Below the pieces are notes generated by a model. That model did not search any database. It had not been told where the DNA came from and saw only the letters and a list, made by a program, of their open reading frames with translations. A program made the translations under genes and the position numbers. DNA of 64,000 nt from Bacteroidales bacterium (GTDB lineage Bacteria; Bacteroidota; Bacteroidia; Bacteroidales; WCHB1-69), in the NCBI GenBank assembly GCA_017651425.1, contig JAGCCZ010000031.1, positions 19,335 through 83,334 of the forward strand. The letters are read 5' to 3'. Positions 1-9,357 of the stretch are shown here, in pieces (within the stretch, counting starts at the first letter, position 1; every line of letters begins with the position of its first letter).

Positions 1-192
1 CAAAAAGAGGAAAAGGAACTGCGACAGATTGAAAAGCCCGTGCAGGTCGGCCAGTCCGGCCTCCATCACGTTGTCCACATTGGGAAACACCCACAGGAAC
101 AGACCCGTGATGATGAGGAACACCCCTACGAACATATACCCTATGATTGAACTCAGGAAGGACTTTATCTCCTTGATATACAAACTTAACAT
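1..192 (-). CDS. gldF: GldF, gliding-type ABC transporter permease (N-terminal part only)
   Basis: The minus strand reads from an ATG at 192 to the window edge, giving about 64 residues that begin MLSLYIKEIKSFLSS and continue IGYMFVGVFLIITGLFLWVF. This is the conserved start of GldF: a short cytoplasmic helix, then the first membrane helix, then a periplasmic stretch (NVMEAGLADL). GldF and GldG form the membrane part of the GldAFG ABC transporter known from gliding Bacteroidetes and kept in many non-gliding Bacteroidales. The rest of the gene lies outside the window. A -7 promoter box sits just upstream. Identity rests on recalled similarity to Flavobacterium GldF. Confidence 0.8.
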   Translation of the reverse strand, partial: MLSLYIKEIKSFLSSIIGYMFVGVFLIITGLFLWVFPNVDNVMEAGLADLHGLFNLSQFLFLFL

Positions 193-203
193 CGTCTCTA
201 AAA

Positions 204-2279
204 TTAGGGCGCAAAAGTACATATTTTTTCGGATTTCCTCAATCCATCCCTATCTAAAAGCGCGTCAAGTTTAGGGGCGCGGCCACGGAAGTCGGTGAAC
301 ATCTCCATGGCCGGTTTGGAACCGCCCTTCGAGAGGATGGTTTCCAAGTATCGGGCGGCCACTTCGCGGTTCATCACGCCCTTTTCCTTGAAGAGCGAGA
401 AGGCGTCCGCCTCCAGCATCTCAGCCCATTTGTAGCCATAGTAGCCGGCGGCGTACCCGCCCGAGAAAATATGGTTGAAGGCCGTACACATGCAGGCCTC
501 GGGATGGATGGGCAAGGAGGAGAGCGGCGCAAAGACGCGTTGCTCCTCGGCGCGCACATCCATATCCTCGCCAAATTCCGTAGTGTGCCAGTTCATGTCA
601 AGATAGCCGAAACAGAGTTGCCGCGCCGAGGCATAACCCGCCATGTACTGGCGCATCTTTTTAAGCTGCTCTATATACGGCATGGGAATCAGCTCGCCCG
701 TCTGATGGTGGCGAGCAAATGTTTCAAGAAACTCCTGCTCCACCGCCCAATTCTCGTTCAACTGCGAGGGCAGCTCGACAAAGTCATGCTGTGAATTGGT
801 GCAGGAGAGCGAAGCGTAGCGCACATCGGAAAGCATACCGTTGAGTGCATGCCCGAACTCGTGCAGGAAAGTGGTCACCTCATCGAAGGAGAGCAACGAG
901 GGCCTCTTTGTTGTGGAGGGTGTGAAATTCATCACCAAACTCACCAACGGGCGCACATCGTGGCCCTCCGCATCGACCCACTGCTCGCGGAAAGTGGTCA
1001 TCCACGCCCCGCTGCGCTTGGTGGCACGCGGGTGGAAATCCAAATAGAGCACCGACATAAGGCGCTCACCGTGATACACTTCATAGACCTTCACATCTTT
1101 GTGATAGACGCTGATATTGTCAACCTCAACAAAGCGCAAATTGTACAAATGGGTAGCCAAGGAAAAGACACCGTCGATGACATTCTCCAATTTGAAATAG
1201 GGCTTGAGGGTTTCAGCGCTGAGATTGAAGAGCGCATCCTTCTGTTTTTCTGAATAATATTGGAAATCCCACGGTTGCAGTTCGCCCTCGAAGCCGAGGG
1301 TGTGGGCGTAGTCGTTCAACGCAGCCACCTCGCGACGGGCGGCGGGAACAGAGTACTTTTTCAACTCGTCAAGCAGTTTATAAACCTCCTCGGCATTTTG
1401 AGCCATGCGGTTGTGCAGCACATATTGCGCATAGTTTTCGTAACCAAGCAGATGGGCGATTTGCTGTCGACAAGCGAGAATCTGGCGAATATTGTCGCAG
1501 TTGTCGTAAGGGCCGCCGTAGGCAATACAGCAGGAGTGGTCGTACATCTCCTTGCGCAAGGCGCGGTCGTCGGCATATGTGAGCACGGCGCGGCGACTGG
1601 GGAAGGAGAGATCGAACAGGTAGCCTTCCTGTCCCTTGTCACGAGCCTTCTGGGCGGCAATGTCTAAGTCGCCCTCAGGGATACCCTGCAGACGTGACGC
1701 ATCCTCGATGTGCAATTGCCAGGCGTTGGTGGCGGCCAGGGCGTTTTGCCCGAATTGCAGCGTGAGGTTGGAAAGCTTGACAGATAGCTCCTGGAAGAGC
1801 GGCTTTTGGTCAGCGGGCAGCGTGGCGCCGTTGCTCTCAAAAGCATCGTAGGTGAGCTTCAGCAGCATACGTTCCTCACCTGTCAACGTGGCAAGTTCGC
1901 GGTCGTAAACCTCCCGTACCCGCCCGAAAAGCGTGTCGTCCAGGTAGAGTTCGTTGTAATGCCGGGTGACCATCGGCTGGATGGTGTTGGCCATCTCCTG
2001 CATCTCCGGAGTGGCATCGCACTCGAGGATGTTGAAAAAGAGCCCGGCGGCACGCCCCAACGCCTCACCGGCCCGGTCGAGAGCCGCGATGGTGTTTTCA
2101 AAGGTGGCGGGTGCCGGATTGTTCTTGATCTGGTCCACCTCCTGCTTTGCCATCTCTATCGCGGCAGTGAAGGCCGGCACATAGTGCCCAGGACGAATAA
2201 GATCGAAAGGAGGGGTTTGATGCGGGGTGTCCCACGCCTGCAGGATGGGATTGGAGAGGATGGTATTCTGTGTTGTCAT
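204..2279 (-). CDS. dcp: M3 family metallopeptidase (peptidyl-dipeptidase Dcp type)
   Basis: A 691-residue protein of the thimet-oligopeptidase fold, which degrades short peptides. The zinc motif HEFGH is visible at about residues 473-477 in the context TTFLHEFGHALNG. The N-terminus (NPILQAWDTPHQTPPFDLIRPGHY) resembles Dcp more than oligopeptidase A, and the length fits both (about 680). There is no lipobox or obvious signal peptide, so it is probably cytoplasmic. It follows ispF on the same strand by 9 bases and may be the last gene of the porU-porV-ispF transcript. Family assignment is firm; the Dcp versus PrlC choice is an inference. Confidence 0.88.
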   Translation of the reverse strand: MTTQNTILSNPILQAWDTPHQTPPFDLIRPGHYVPAFTAAIEMAKQEVDQIKNNPAPATFENTIAALDRAGEALGRAAGLFFNILECDATPEMQEMANTIQPMVTRHYNELYLDDTLFGRVREVYDRELATLTGEERMLLKLTYDAFESNGATLPADQKPLFQELSVKLSNLTLQFGQNALAATNAWQLHIEDASRLQGIPEGDLDIAAQKARDKGQEGYLFDLSFPSRRAVLTYADDRALRKEMYDHSCCIAYGGPYDNCDNIRQILACRQQIAHLLGYENYAQYVLHNRMAQNAEEVYKLLDELKKYSVPAARREVAALNDYAHTLGFEGELQPWDFQYYSEKQKDALFNLSAETLKPYFKLENVIDGVFSLATHLYNLRFVEVDNISVYHKDVKVYEVYHGERLMSVLYLDFHPRATKRSGAWMTTFREQWVDAEGHDVRPLVSLVMNFTPSTTKRPSLLSFDEVTTFLHEFGHALNGMLSDVRYASLSCTNSQHDFVELPSQLNENWAVEQEFLETFARHHQTGELIPMPYIEQLKKMRQYMAGYASARQLCFGYLDMNWHTTEFGEDMDVRAEEQRVFAPLSSLPIHPEACMCTAFNHIFSGGYAAGYYGYKWAEMLEADAFSLFKEKGVMNREVAARYLETILSKGGSKPAMEMFTDFRGRAPKLDALLDRDGLRKSEKICTFAP
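212..219 (-). promoter_or_regulatory. -7 promoter box for gldF
   Basis: The minus strand reads TACTTTTG, matching the Bacteroidetes primary-sigma -7 consensus TAnnTTTG. It lies 20 bases upstream of the gldF ATG and overlaps the end of the M3 peptidase gene. No clear -33 TTTG was identified. Confidence 0.55.
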
Positions 2280-2288
2280 TATGGGAAA

Positions 2289-2771
2289 TTATTGTTCGAT
2301 GGTGGCGACCACAATGGCGGCGATGCCTTCGCCCATGCCAGTGAAGCCCATGCCCTCGTTAGTCTTCGCCTTGATGGAGAAGTTGGTGGGGTCCAGATGG
2401 AGCAGTTTCGACAACGTGGCCGTCATTTCATCGATGTAAGGTTTCATCTTGGGTTTCTCCAACACAAGCGTGCAATCCACATTGTGGACCTGCCATCCCT
2501 GCTGATACAGCAACTCCACCACCCTGGAGAGAAGGCGGGTGCTGTCGATGTTGGCAAACTGGCTGTCGTTGTCGGGGAAGTGGGTGCCGATGTCCTTGAG
2601 GGCGGCGGCGCCGAGCAGGGCATCGCAGAGCGCGTGTATGAGCACGTCGCCGTCAGAATGGGCGGCTAACCCTAACTCGTACGGGATGTGGACCCCACCG
2701 ATGACGAGCGGACGGCCCGCCACGAACCGATGGGAGTCGTATCCAATGCCGACACGGAAATCCTTACCCAT
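2289..2771 (-). CDS. ispF: 2-C-methyl-D-erythritol 2,4-cyclodiphosphate synthase
   Basis: A 160-residue enzyme of the MEP isoprenoid pathway that cyclises CDP-methylerythritol 2-phosphate. Metal ligands D12, H14 (GYDSHRF) and H46 (DVLIHALCDALLG) are visible, as is the conserved C-terminal ending TNEGMGFTGMGEGIAAIVVATIEQ. I chose the ATG at 2771 (MGKDFRVGIGYDSHR) because a longer reading frame extends into porV without family similarity. The start lies one base after the porV stop codon, implying translational coupling. ispF next to porV is an arrangement seen in other Bacteroidetes. Confidence 0.95.
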   Translation of the reverse strand: MGKDFRVGIGYDSHRFVAGRPLVIGGVHIPYELGLAAHSDGDVLIHALCDALLGAAALKDIGTHFPDNDSQFANIDSTRLLSRVVELLYQQGWQVHNVDCTLVLEKPKMKPYIDEMTATLSKLLHLDPTNFSIKAKTNEGMGFTGMGEGIAAIVVATIEQ

Positions 2772-2772
2772 G

Positions 2773-4041
2773 CTAACGAAGACGACCTTGTTGCTTGATC
2801 TCTTCCTTGTTGAAAGAGGCGAAATCGAAAGAGAGGGTGAAGCGCAACGTGTTGGCAAGCGGGTGGTTCTGGCCGTTCGTGGTGAACAGATAGGCCACGT
2901 CAATGGTGAAAATGTTGTACTTGATACCAGCGCCCACCGTGAGGAACTGACGGTTGCCCTTGTATTTGTTCTCGTGAAAATAACCAGCCCTGACAAAGAA
3001 AAGGTCACGATAGCTGTATTCCGCGCCGAGGGCCCAGGCAATCTCGGCCATCTCCTCTCTGAACACACTGGCATTTTCTCCATTATGCCCGATACCCGGA
3101 GCATCGTAGAACGACTGAATCATACCTTGCGGCACGGAAACGTCCGGGTTGCGACCAGACAAAATAACAGGGTTGTTGTAATTGTCGTATAGGATACGGC
3201 CGTTGGAGTCGGTGGCATAGACAGGGTTTGTGGGCACCAACAACTTGTTGGCTTCACCTGTGATGGCCAGTTTGTTATAGGTGTCGAAACTCATTTCATA
3301 GCCAAGGCCGATACGCAAGTTCGTGGGCAGAAAGTCACGACGCAACGTTCCCGAGGAGTACGACATCTTGTTTCCCATGTTGGAGATGCACAGTCCGGCA
3401 CGCAGAGTGCTGTTTTCCAAACCTTTGACATCAAAATCCTGCTCATAGAAGAAGGAGAGGTCGGCGGCACCAGCCAAACCCGCATTGGTCTCCTCACCGC
3501 TCACATATTGGCCGGCTGTGAGATTGGAATAGATAAACCTCGGCGTAAGCGCAATTGAGAATTGGTCGATCAATTTACGGGAATAGGTGAAATCAATGGC
3601 GAACTCATTGGGATTCTGCACAGAAAGCAACTCGCCATAGTCGTCCGTAAACTGGATGTCTCCCAAGGAAAAATAGCGGACGGAAAAACCGATGGCATCC
3701 ATCTCCGTCATGCGATAATAACCGCTGAGATACATCAAGTTGATGTCATTGACCAATTTGCGGAGCCACGGACTGTAGGAAACGCTGATGCCGAAAGTGT
3801 TCTTGTTGAACACATATTTCGCAGGGTTGTAGGCCTGGGAATTCACGTCGGGAGAGGTGGCACACCCCATGTCTCCCATACCGCCCGCACGGGAATCGGG
3901 TGCTATGTTCAAAAAAGGAACTGCCGTGGTAATGGTGTTTAATTCTTTGCCGTTAAGTTGGTTAGGATTGATGACTTGGGCATGTGTGAATGTGATGGTG
4001 AAAAGTGTCGCCAACACGAGGAAGGTCGCTTTCTTTTTCAT
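2773..4041 (-). CDS. porV: T9SS outer-membrane protein PorV
   Basis: A 422-residue protein with a signal peptide (MKKKATFLVLATLFTITFTHAQ) and the PorV-type start of the mature region, with repeated GG/GD turns (RAGGMGDMGCATSPDVNSQAYNPAKYVF). PorV/LptO is a FadL-like beta barrel that shuttles T9SS cargo from the translocon to the sortase PorU. It sits directly downstream of porU and upstream of ispF, which supports the call independently. The ending contains the alternating aromatic pattern of a final beta strand (NTLRFTLSFDFASF) followed by a short charged tail. Confidence 0.92.
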   Translation of the reverse strand: MKKKATFLVLATLFTITFTHAQVINPNQLNGKELNTITTAVPFLNIAPDSRAGGMGDMGCATSPDVNSQAYNPAKYVFNKNTFGISVSYSPWLRKLVNDINLMYLSGYYRMTEMDAIGFSVRYFSLGDIQFTDDYGELLSVQNPNEFAIDFTYSRKLIDQFSIALTPRFIYSNLTAGQYVSGEETNAGLAGAADLSFFYEQDFDVKGLENSTLRAGLCISNMGNKMSYSSGTLRRDFLPTNLRIGLGYEMSFDTYNKLAITGEANKLLVPTNPVYATDSNGRILYDNYNNPVILSGRNPDVSVPQGMIQSFYDAPGIGHNGENASVFREEMAEIAWALGAEYSYRDLFFVRAGYFHENKYKGNRQFLTVGAGIKYNIFTIDVAYLFTTNGQNHPLANTLRFTLSFDFASFNKEEIKQQGRLR

Positions 4042-4213
4042 TGGGTCTTTTTCTCTATGAACGTTTCTCTTGTTTTTTCTCTAATGCGTTTTTTGAATAA
4101 CATTTCGCAAAAGAGCATAACGCTACTTTCTCCACTTTATTTTTATGGAGAAAAAAATTTTTTTGTTTTTAGGAAAAATGCCATGTCCTCGCATGGACAG
4201 CCATATCCGGCCG

Positions 4214-7200
4214 TTACAGGATCACCAGTTTCTCAATGACTTCCGCCGTCTCTCCCATGTCATTGCGGACACGCACTTTGTACATGTAGGGGCCCTTCCC
4301 GATCCTGTCACCAAAGTCGTCGCGACCGTCCCAAGGAATGGCAAGGCTGCGGTTTCCCTGCAACGTTTGGTGCGTCTGGATGGTCTTCACCAATTTTCCG
4401 GAGATGGTATAGACTTGCACTAAGATGTCAAAGTCGCCGCCATTCCGGTTGTGCTCGAAGAAGAACTCCGTGTGTGTTGTGAAGGGGTTGGGGTAGTTGA
4501 GCACGTGGCTGAGGGCGAACTTCTCGCTGGAAACCACCTCAAAGGACAACTCGCTCTCCGAGTGGTTGTTGTTGATATCCCACGCCCGCACCAACAACGT
4601 GTGCTTGCCGGTGGACAGATTTTCAAGATTGTAACGCACAGTGCCCGAATTGAAACTGTCCCTGTCGGTCTGGTAGTAGTCGTTCAGCACAATTTGGGAC
4701 TCCGTGGCATTGTCGAGGATGGCGGTCAAGTCGTGGCCTATGCCGTTGCCCGTGGTGTTGATACCGTAGTTGTCACGGATCTTGGCGATAAGGGTGGGGT
4801 TGGCATCCACAATGCCGCCATTGACAAACTGCTCGTCATTAAGGAACAGTTCGATGACGGGACCCTCCTTGTCGTCAATGCCATTGGTGTCGGTGCCGCC
4901 GATGACGAAGTGGGAGAAACTTCCCGCCGCATCTTGCTCCTGACTGCGGGCATAATAGCTGATTTTGCCATTACCATAGTTATAGTCGATGTCTTTCGGC
5001 ACATAGAACGAGAAGTTGAAATGTCCGTCCTTAACCGAGCAGTTGCCCTTGAAAAGGATGCTTTTCTGCTGGAGGAACTCGAACGGCGGACTGCTGGGGT
5101 CGTTGGAGAGGGTGGTGACCGTGACGGCCTTGTCATAGACAGACGGGAACACCGACCCGTTGAAGCCCGTGAGTGTCTGTCCGTTTTCATCAACCACGCG
5201 ACCGCTGACACTCATTCGGGTGAGGGCGCTCACGGTATCCTCCTGCGTTCCGACAGGACTATGGTTGATGGAGTCGGTTACGATATTGAACGTGGGGATA
5301 GCCAAGGGCATGGAGGGGTCGCCCATGAGCACGAACATGGCCAACGAGGAGGAGCTTCCGCCATAGGCGTTCTTGGCGCGGCGCTCAATATCCCCGATGG
5401 TGGGCCGTTGACCGTCAAAGGTATTGAACATCGTGTTGAAAATATACCGTCCGTAGGCATTGTTCGGCGAAGACCAAGCCTCGCGTGTGGCCGTGATGAT
5501 GGCACAAACCCCTCCTTTGCTGTTGAACAGCGCCAACTCGGCGGGCGAAATGGCCGGACGGTCATAGAATCCAAACGTGCAGGAGAGCGTCAACATGGCG
5601 GGCATGTTGTACTTGTTGGTCCATTTGTTGATATCCGAGTTCTCCAGCACACGCTCTGCCGTCCAACCGTCCTTGCCGCTGTGGCCGATATAGGTAAAAA
5701 ACAGGGAACCGCGGTTCATGCGGTTGTTGATGGCCGTGGTAGCCTCCGGGTATCTTTGTCCGCCGGCATTGGAGACCTGCGGAAACGCATCCAAATATAT
5801 TTTGTCAAAATTGATGTTCCGGTTCAGACCGGACACGATGTCGGTGAATCTGTCGGCATTGGACACGAAGTCGTTATACTCCTCATCATCCGCCACGAAG
5901 GCCATCATGTTACGCCAATCTCCAAAATTGGATATTTGTGTGGAGTTTTCAGCCAGCAGATTGCGATTTGTGGTGTACAGCGTGCTTTTCTCCACTGCAG
6001 TCTTGGCTTGCGCTATTGTGCTGCACGGAAATCGTCCCACGGAGATGTCGTAGAGGCCGGAGGCATTTTCGCCCTCGTTGTCATCCAACAGTCCAAAAGT
6101 GTCGTCATTGGCGGCAAAGCCGATTTCGGAAATGAGATCGGTGGTGGTCGGATATTGGTAGTTTGGAACGTAAAGCTCTGTGCCACTCACCCGTCCACGG
6201 AAGTCATAGCTCGGCCTGCCAAAAAGAAGCAAGTATTTGGGATATTGCTTGTTGCTTCTGTCATAGATCATCTTCGCGTAGTCACGGATAGCCATGGGAT
6301 CCAACGAACCGCCCGAAAATTCGTTATAGACTTGCTCTGTGGTGACCACCTGTACGGAAAGCCCGTCGTTTTCACGTCTGAACTTGGCCAAATCGTTGGC
6401 TTGGGACAAGAACTTGGGATGCGTGACGATAAGTAGATCGGCGTTTCCCGTGCCATGCAGATTCTGATTGGCCACCGCCCCTCCCGGTGTGATACTGAGG
6501 AACGTGGAGCCGTCAAATGCGAAGAAGTAGCGAAGGGTGTCGGTAGGTATGCTGAACCCATACACGCCGCCCTCCGACGACAGGGCCATGCGCGTGGTGT
6601 TGGCGGGATCGGTCACATCCCAGACAACCGTCCCCGCACTTGCACCCGTGATGTTGAAACGCGTCACGTTACCCGTCCCGACAGTCGCTGGATTGCAGAA
6701 CGGGAATTGCGAAGAATGCATGGAAAGACGGCATGGCACCTCTATTTCTATCCAATCCAGATATGCTGCGGACGAGGTGGCGGGCTTGCTGTATTCCAAA
6801 GCTATGTCCAACGTGCCAGATGAGGGAGTGAAGGTGTAATCGTCGCTGTTAAGGGTGGCGATGATATTTCCGCTGATATTGGGAAACGAAAGGTTCCCCA
6901 AGGCCGTATTGTTGGCTTTTATTGAAAAATATGAAAAGGAACTTGAGCAACAAGCACCCGCAATCGAGATGCGGGAAGGCTGTTGCAAGGATCCCGGCAC
7001 GGAGAAGGTATAGGTCCTCTGCGTGGTGATGTCGAAAAGGTCGCCATACCAATCCTTGCCCGTCTCGCCGAAGTTGAACTGGTCTTTCTCAAAAAAATCA
7101 TAGTGAACATAATCGTTCACGGTATGGTTGGCGGAGAGGGAACTGTTGTCGGCTGTGGAAATGCGTTTTTTGGTGCCCACGCCCGGCGTGTTGGTGACGA

Positions 7201-8050
7201 AATAGGTTGTCGCGTCCGAGTATATGTTCGTTTTGTGACAGAAACGACGCCGGTTGGTGTCATAGGTCCAAGTGTGCGGTGCGTGGCCGTAAAAGAGGAA
7301 ATAGTCGCCGGGATTCATGATGCCGTCACCGCCGTCCACGATGCTGATTGGCAGCTCTTGCAGGTCGTCGATGCGGGGCGTGGCGTTGGCTTCGGGCAGC
7401 ATCTCGCCGCCGTTGCCGAACAGGGCGAGCGAAGCGGAGGATATCGGCGTGGACATGCCCATAGCCGTGAGATCCTCATACGAGACCTTATAGACACCCG
7501 TTTCCGAAACGGTGAAGCGATACCACTGGCCGGAATTCAACACCGACTGGGCTGCATACGTCCTGCCCGACTTGCGGGCTCCGGGACCCCGACCCTCCAC
7601 GGTAATTGTGACTGCGACGATTCTGCGGTACTCCCCCACCCCGACCTCAACGACGGGTATAAAGGAGAGCACAAGATATGGCTTGTTTCTTTCAAATGCG
7701 GAAACAGCCTCCACTTTCAACTCTTTCTGATGAAAATCAGCAGGTACCAGCGAAGCATCGTGCGTGCTCATGGACTCGAATTGCACATTCGAGACGGCAA
7801 CATCGTAGGAATCATAGTAGAGAGGCATCTCGACGGCTTCGTAATAGGACGGGAGGGTGGAAAACTCACGGGAATAGGAGGCCCCGTCAAAGTGCAGGAA
7901 TTCCATGGAGAAGTCCTCGCCGTGATGGTGTATGATGTTGTCCGTCCAGTTTAAAGAAAGCGTTCTTTCAATTTTTTGTGCCTGACTATAAGATGGTTGC
8001 AATATAAAGAGCAAAAAAAATGCGATGAGCACCCAAGATTTTTTTTCCAT
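4214..8050 (-). CDS. porU: T9SS C25-type sortase PorU
   Basis: A 1278-residue secreted protein with signal peptide MEKKSWVLIAFFLLFILQPSYSQAQ. PorU removes the C-terminal signal of T9SS cargo and attaches A-LPS. The peptidase C25 (gingipain-like) domain spans roughly residues 535-900. The likely catalytic pair is His790 (TYIGHSGKDGW) and Cys824 (LTLSCTFGFYDRP). The C-terminus (LNYPNPFTTHTEFFFEHN ... GPYMYKVRVRNDMGETAEVIEKLVIL) is a T9SS-type C-terminal domain, which PorU itself retains. It is somewhat longer than Porphyromonas PorU (about 1158). The 172-base gap to porV holds no gene, and the two are probably cotranscribed. It is divergent from the porP homologue. Confidence 0.94.
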   Translation of the reverse strand: MEKKSWVLIAFFLLFILQPSYSQAQKIERTLSLNWTDNIIHHHGEDFSMEFLHFDGASYSREFSTLPSYYEAVEMPLYYDSYDVAVSNVQFESMSTHDASLVPADFHQKELKVEAVSAFERNKPYLVLSFIPVVEVGVGEYRRIVAVTITVEGRGPGARKSGRTYAAQSVLNSGQWYRFTVSETGVYKVSYEDLTAMGMSTPISSASLALFGNGGEMLPEANATPRIDDLQELPISIVDGGDGIMNPGDYFLFYGHAPHTWTYDTNRRRFCHKTNIYSDATTYFVTNTPGVGTKKRISTADNSSLSANHTVNDYVHYDFFEKDQFNFGETGKDWYGDLFDITTQRTYTFSVPGSLQQPSRISIAGACCSSSFSYFSIKANNTALGNLSFPNISGNIIATLNSDDYTFTPSSGTLDIALEYSKPATSSAAYLDWIEIEVPCRLSMHSSQFPFCNPATVGTGNVTRFNITGASAGTVVWDVTDPANTTRMALSSEGGVYGFSIPTDTLRYFFAFDGSTFLSITPGGAVANQNLHGTGNADLLIVTHPKFLSQANDLAKFRRENDGLSVQVVTTEQVYNEFSGGSLDPMAIRDYAKMIYDRSNKQYPKYLLLFGRPSYDFRGRVSGTELYVPNYQYPTTTDLISEIGFAANDDTFGLLDDNEGENASGLYDISVGRFPCSTIAQAKTAVEKSTLYTTNRNLLAENSTQISNFGDWRNMMAFVADDEEYNDFVSNADRFTDIVSGLNRNINFDKIYLDAFPQVSNAGGQRYPEATTAINNRMNRGSLFFTYIGHSGKDGWTAERVLENSDINKWTNKYNMPAMLTLSCTFGFYDRPAISPAELALFNSKGGVCAIITATREAWSSPNNAYGRYIFNTMFNTFDGQRPTIGDIERRAKNAYGGSSSSLAMFVLMGDPSMPLAIPTFNIVTDSINHSPVGTQEDTVSALTRMSVSGRVVDENGQTLTGFNGSVFPSVYDKAVTVTTLSNDPSSPPFEFLQQKSILFKGNCSVKDGHFNFSFYVPKDIDYNYGNGKISYYARSQEQDAAGSFSHFVIGGTDTNGIDDKEGPVIELFLNDEQFVNGGIVDANPTLIAKIRDNYGINTTGNGIGHDLTAILDNATESQIVLNDYYQTDRDSFNSGTVRYNLENLSTGKHTLLVRAWDINNNHSESELSFEVVSSEKFALSHVLNYPNPFTTHTEFFFEHNRNGGDFDILVQVYTISGKLVKTIQTHQTLQGNRSLAIPWDGRDDFGDRIGKGPYMYKVRVRNDMGETAEVIEKLVIL

Positions 8051-8166
8051 TTATCGTTATTTAAAAAAATGAAGCATAAATGCAATTTAGTTAACGGAGC
8101 TTCGTTATTATTATTGCAATGTTGGTAACAATATTTTGGAGGTTATTATTGTAATAAATTATTTTG

Positions 8167-8174
8167 TATTTTTG
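8167..8174 (+). promoter_or_regulatory. -7 promoter box for the porP/sprF-like gene
   Basis: TATTTTTG matches TAnnTTTG and lies 21 bases before the ATG at 8196, in the AT-rich 145-base gap that divides porU from the porP homologue. Candidate upstream TTG elements exist, but not at the preferred spacing. Confidence 0.55.
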
Positions 8175-8195
8175 CCCGCCTAAAAATAGTATGCT

Positions 8196-9302
8196 ATGCA
8201 GAAAAGAATCATCATATTGCTGGTCGCAGTTCTCGGGCTGTCCATGATGCGGGTTCAGGCGCAAGACCCCATGTTCTCGCAGTTTTATGCGAATCCGCTA
8301 TATCTGAATCCGGCCATGGCCGGCACCAACATTTGCCCTCGTCTCGCGTTCAACTTCCGTGACCAATGGCCCTCCATGCCGGGCACGTTCCTGACCTACG
8401 CGGCCTCCTACGATGAGCATTTCGACAAGATCTACGGCGGCATCGGCGTCCAGTTCTGGGGCGACCGCGCCGGCGAAGGCGGCATCCTCAACACCTACAA
8501 CGTGAGTGCCATGTACTCCTTCATGGTCAAGGTCTCCAAGAAATTCAACATGCGATTTGCCTTGGAAGCCGCCTACCGGAACAAGTCCCTGAACAAAGCC
8601 AACCTCACCTTCGGCGACATGATCGACCCGAGATACGGCTTCGTCTATCAGACCAACGAACAGTTGGGCGATATCGACCAGATCAACTCCCTTGACTTCT
8701 CCTTCGGATTCCTCGGCTATACGCCGCACCTCTACTTCGGGTTGGCCATCAAACACATCGCCACCCTCAATTTCGGCAAGACCACGGGCTATAGCTTCAT
8801 CAACCCCGACGCTGACGGAAAGTTCTACGACAACATCAAATACACCGCCCACATCGGCGCCAACTTCGACCTTAAGCGCAAGAGCAAAAAGGAGACCTCT
8901 TTCGGCGACATCTCCATCAGCCCGAACTTCATCTACGAGCACCAGTTGGGATTCAACTATTTCAACGAAGGCCTCTATGCCAAGTTCTATCCCTTCACCG
9001 TGGGTGTCTGGTGCCGTCACGGGCTCACCTACAAATACAATTACGACAATTACGTCCCGCGCCCCGATGGCACAGGTGTTGACACCATCCCCAGCACCGG
9101 CAAGATTTTCAATTCAGATGCCGTCATCTTCATGTTCGGTCTCGAATATGACATGTTCAAGGTGGCTTATTCCTACGATTTGACCATCAGCCGATTGGCA
9201 AGCGCCACCACCGGCGGCAGCCACGAGGTGTCCGTGCAGATTTCCCTGCCGTGTCCCAAGAAGCGCAAGGCCATCAAGGATCTCAAGTGCCCCTCTTTCT
9301 AA
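8196..9302 (+). CDS. PorP/SprF family T9SS membrane protein
   Basis: A 368-residue outer-membrane protein with a signal peptide ending VQAQ and the family signature DPMFSQFYANPLYLNPAMAGT immediately after it. PorP/SprF proteins are beta barrels that anchor or partner T9SS components and particular adhesins. It is followed after 55 bases by gldJ and is divergent from porU. Paralogues are common, so whether this is the PorP of the core PorKLMN ring or an accessory copy cannot be decided here. porL, porM and porN are not adjacent. Confidence 0.88.
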   Translation: MQKRIIILLVAVLGLSMMRVQAQDPMFSQFYANPLYLNPAMAGTNICPRLAFNFRDQWPSMPGTFLTYAASYDEHFDKIYGGIGVQFWGDRAGEGGILNTYNVSAMYSFMVKVSKKFNMRFALEAAYRNKSLNKANLTFGDMIDPRYGFVYQTNEQLGDIDQINSLDFSFGFLGYTPHLYFGLAIKHIATLNFGKTTGYSFINPDADGKFYDNIKYTAHIGANFDLKRKSKKETSFGDISISPNFIYEHQLGFNYFNEGLYAKFYPFTVGVWCRHGLTYKYNYDNYVPRPDGTGVDTIPSTGKIFNSDAVIFMFGLEYDMFKVAYSYDLTISRLASATTGGSHEVSVQISLPCPKKRKAIKDLKCPSF

Positions 9303-9357
9303 GCAGCTGCCCTGTAATTGTTTGAATATCATTATCGAATATTAATAATACCGTAAA

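Noticed and set aside
4451..6436. 661-residue plus-strand reading frame opposite porU
   Set aside because: It lies wholly antisense to porU, which has a signal peptide, active-site residues and family motifs. The antisense frame shows no domain pattern.
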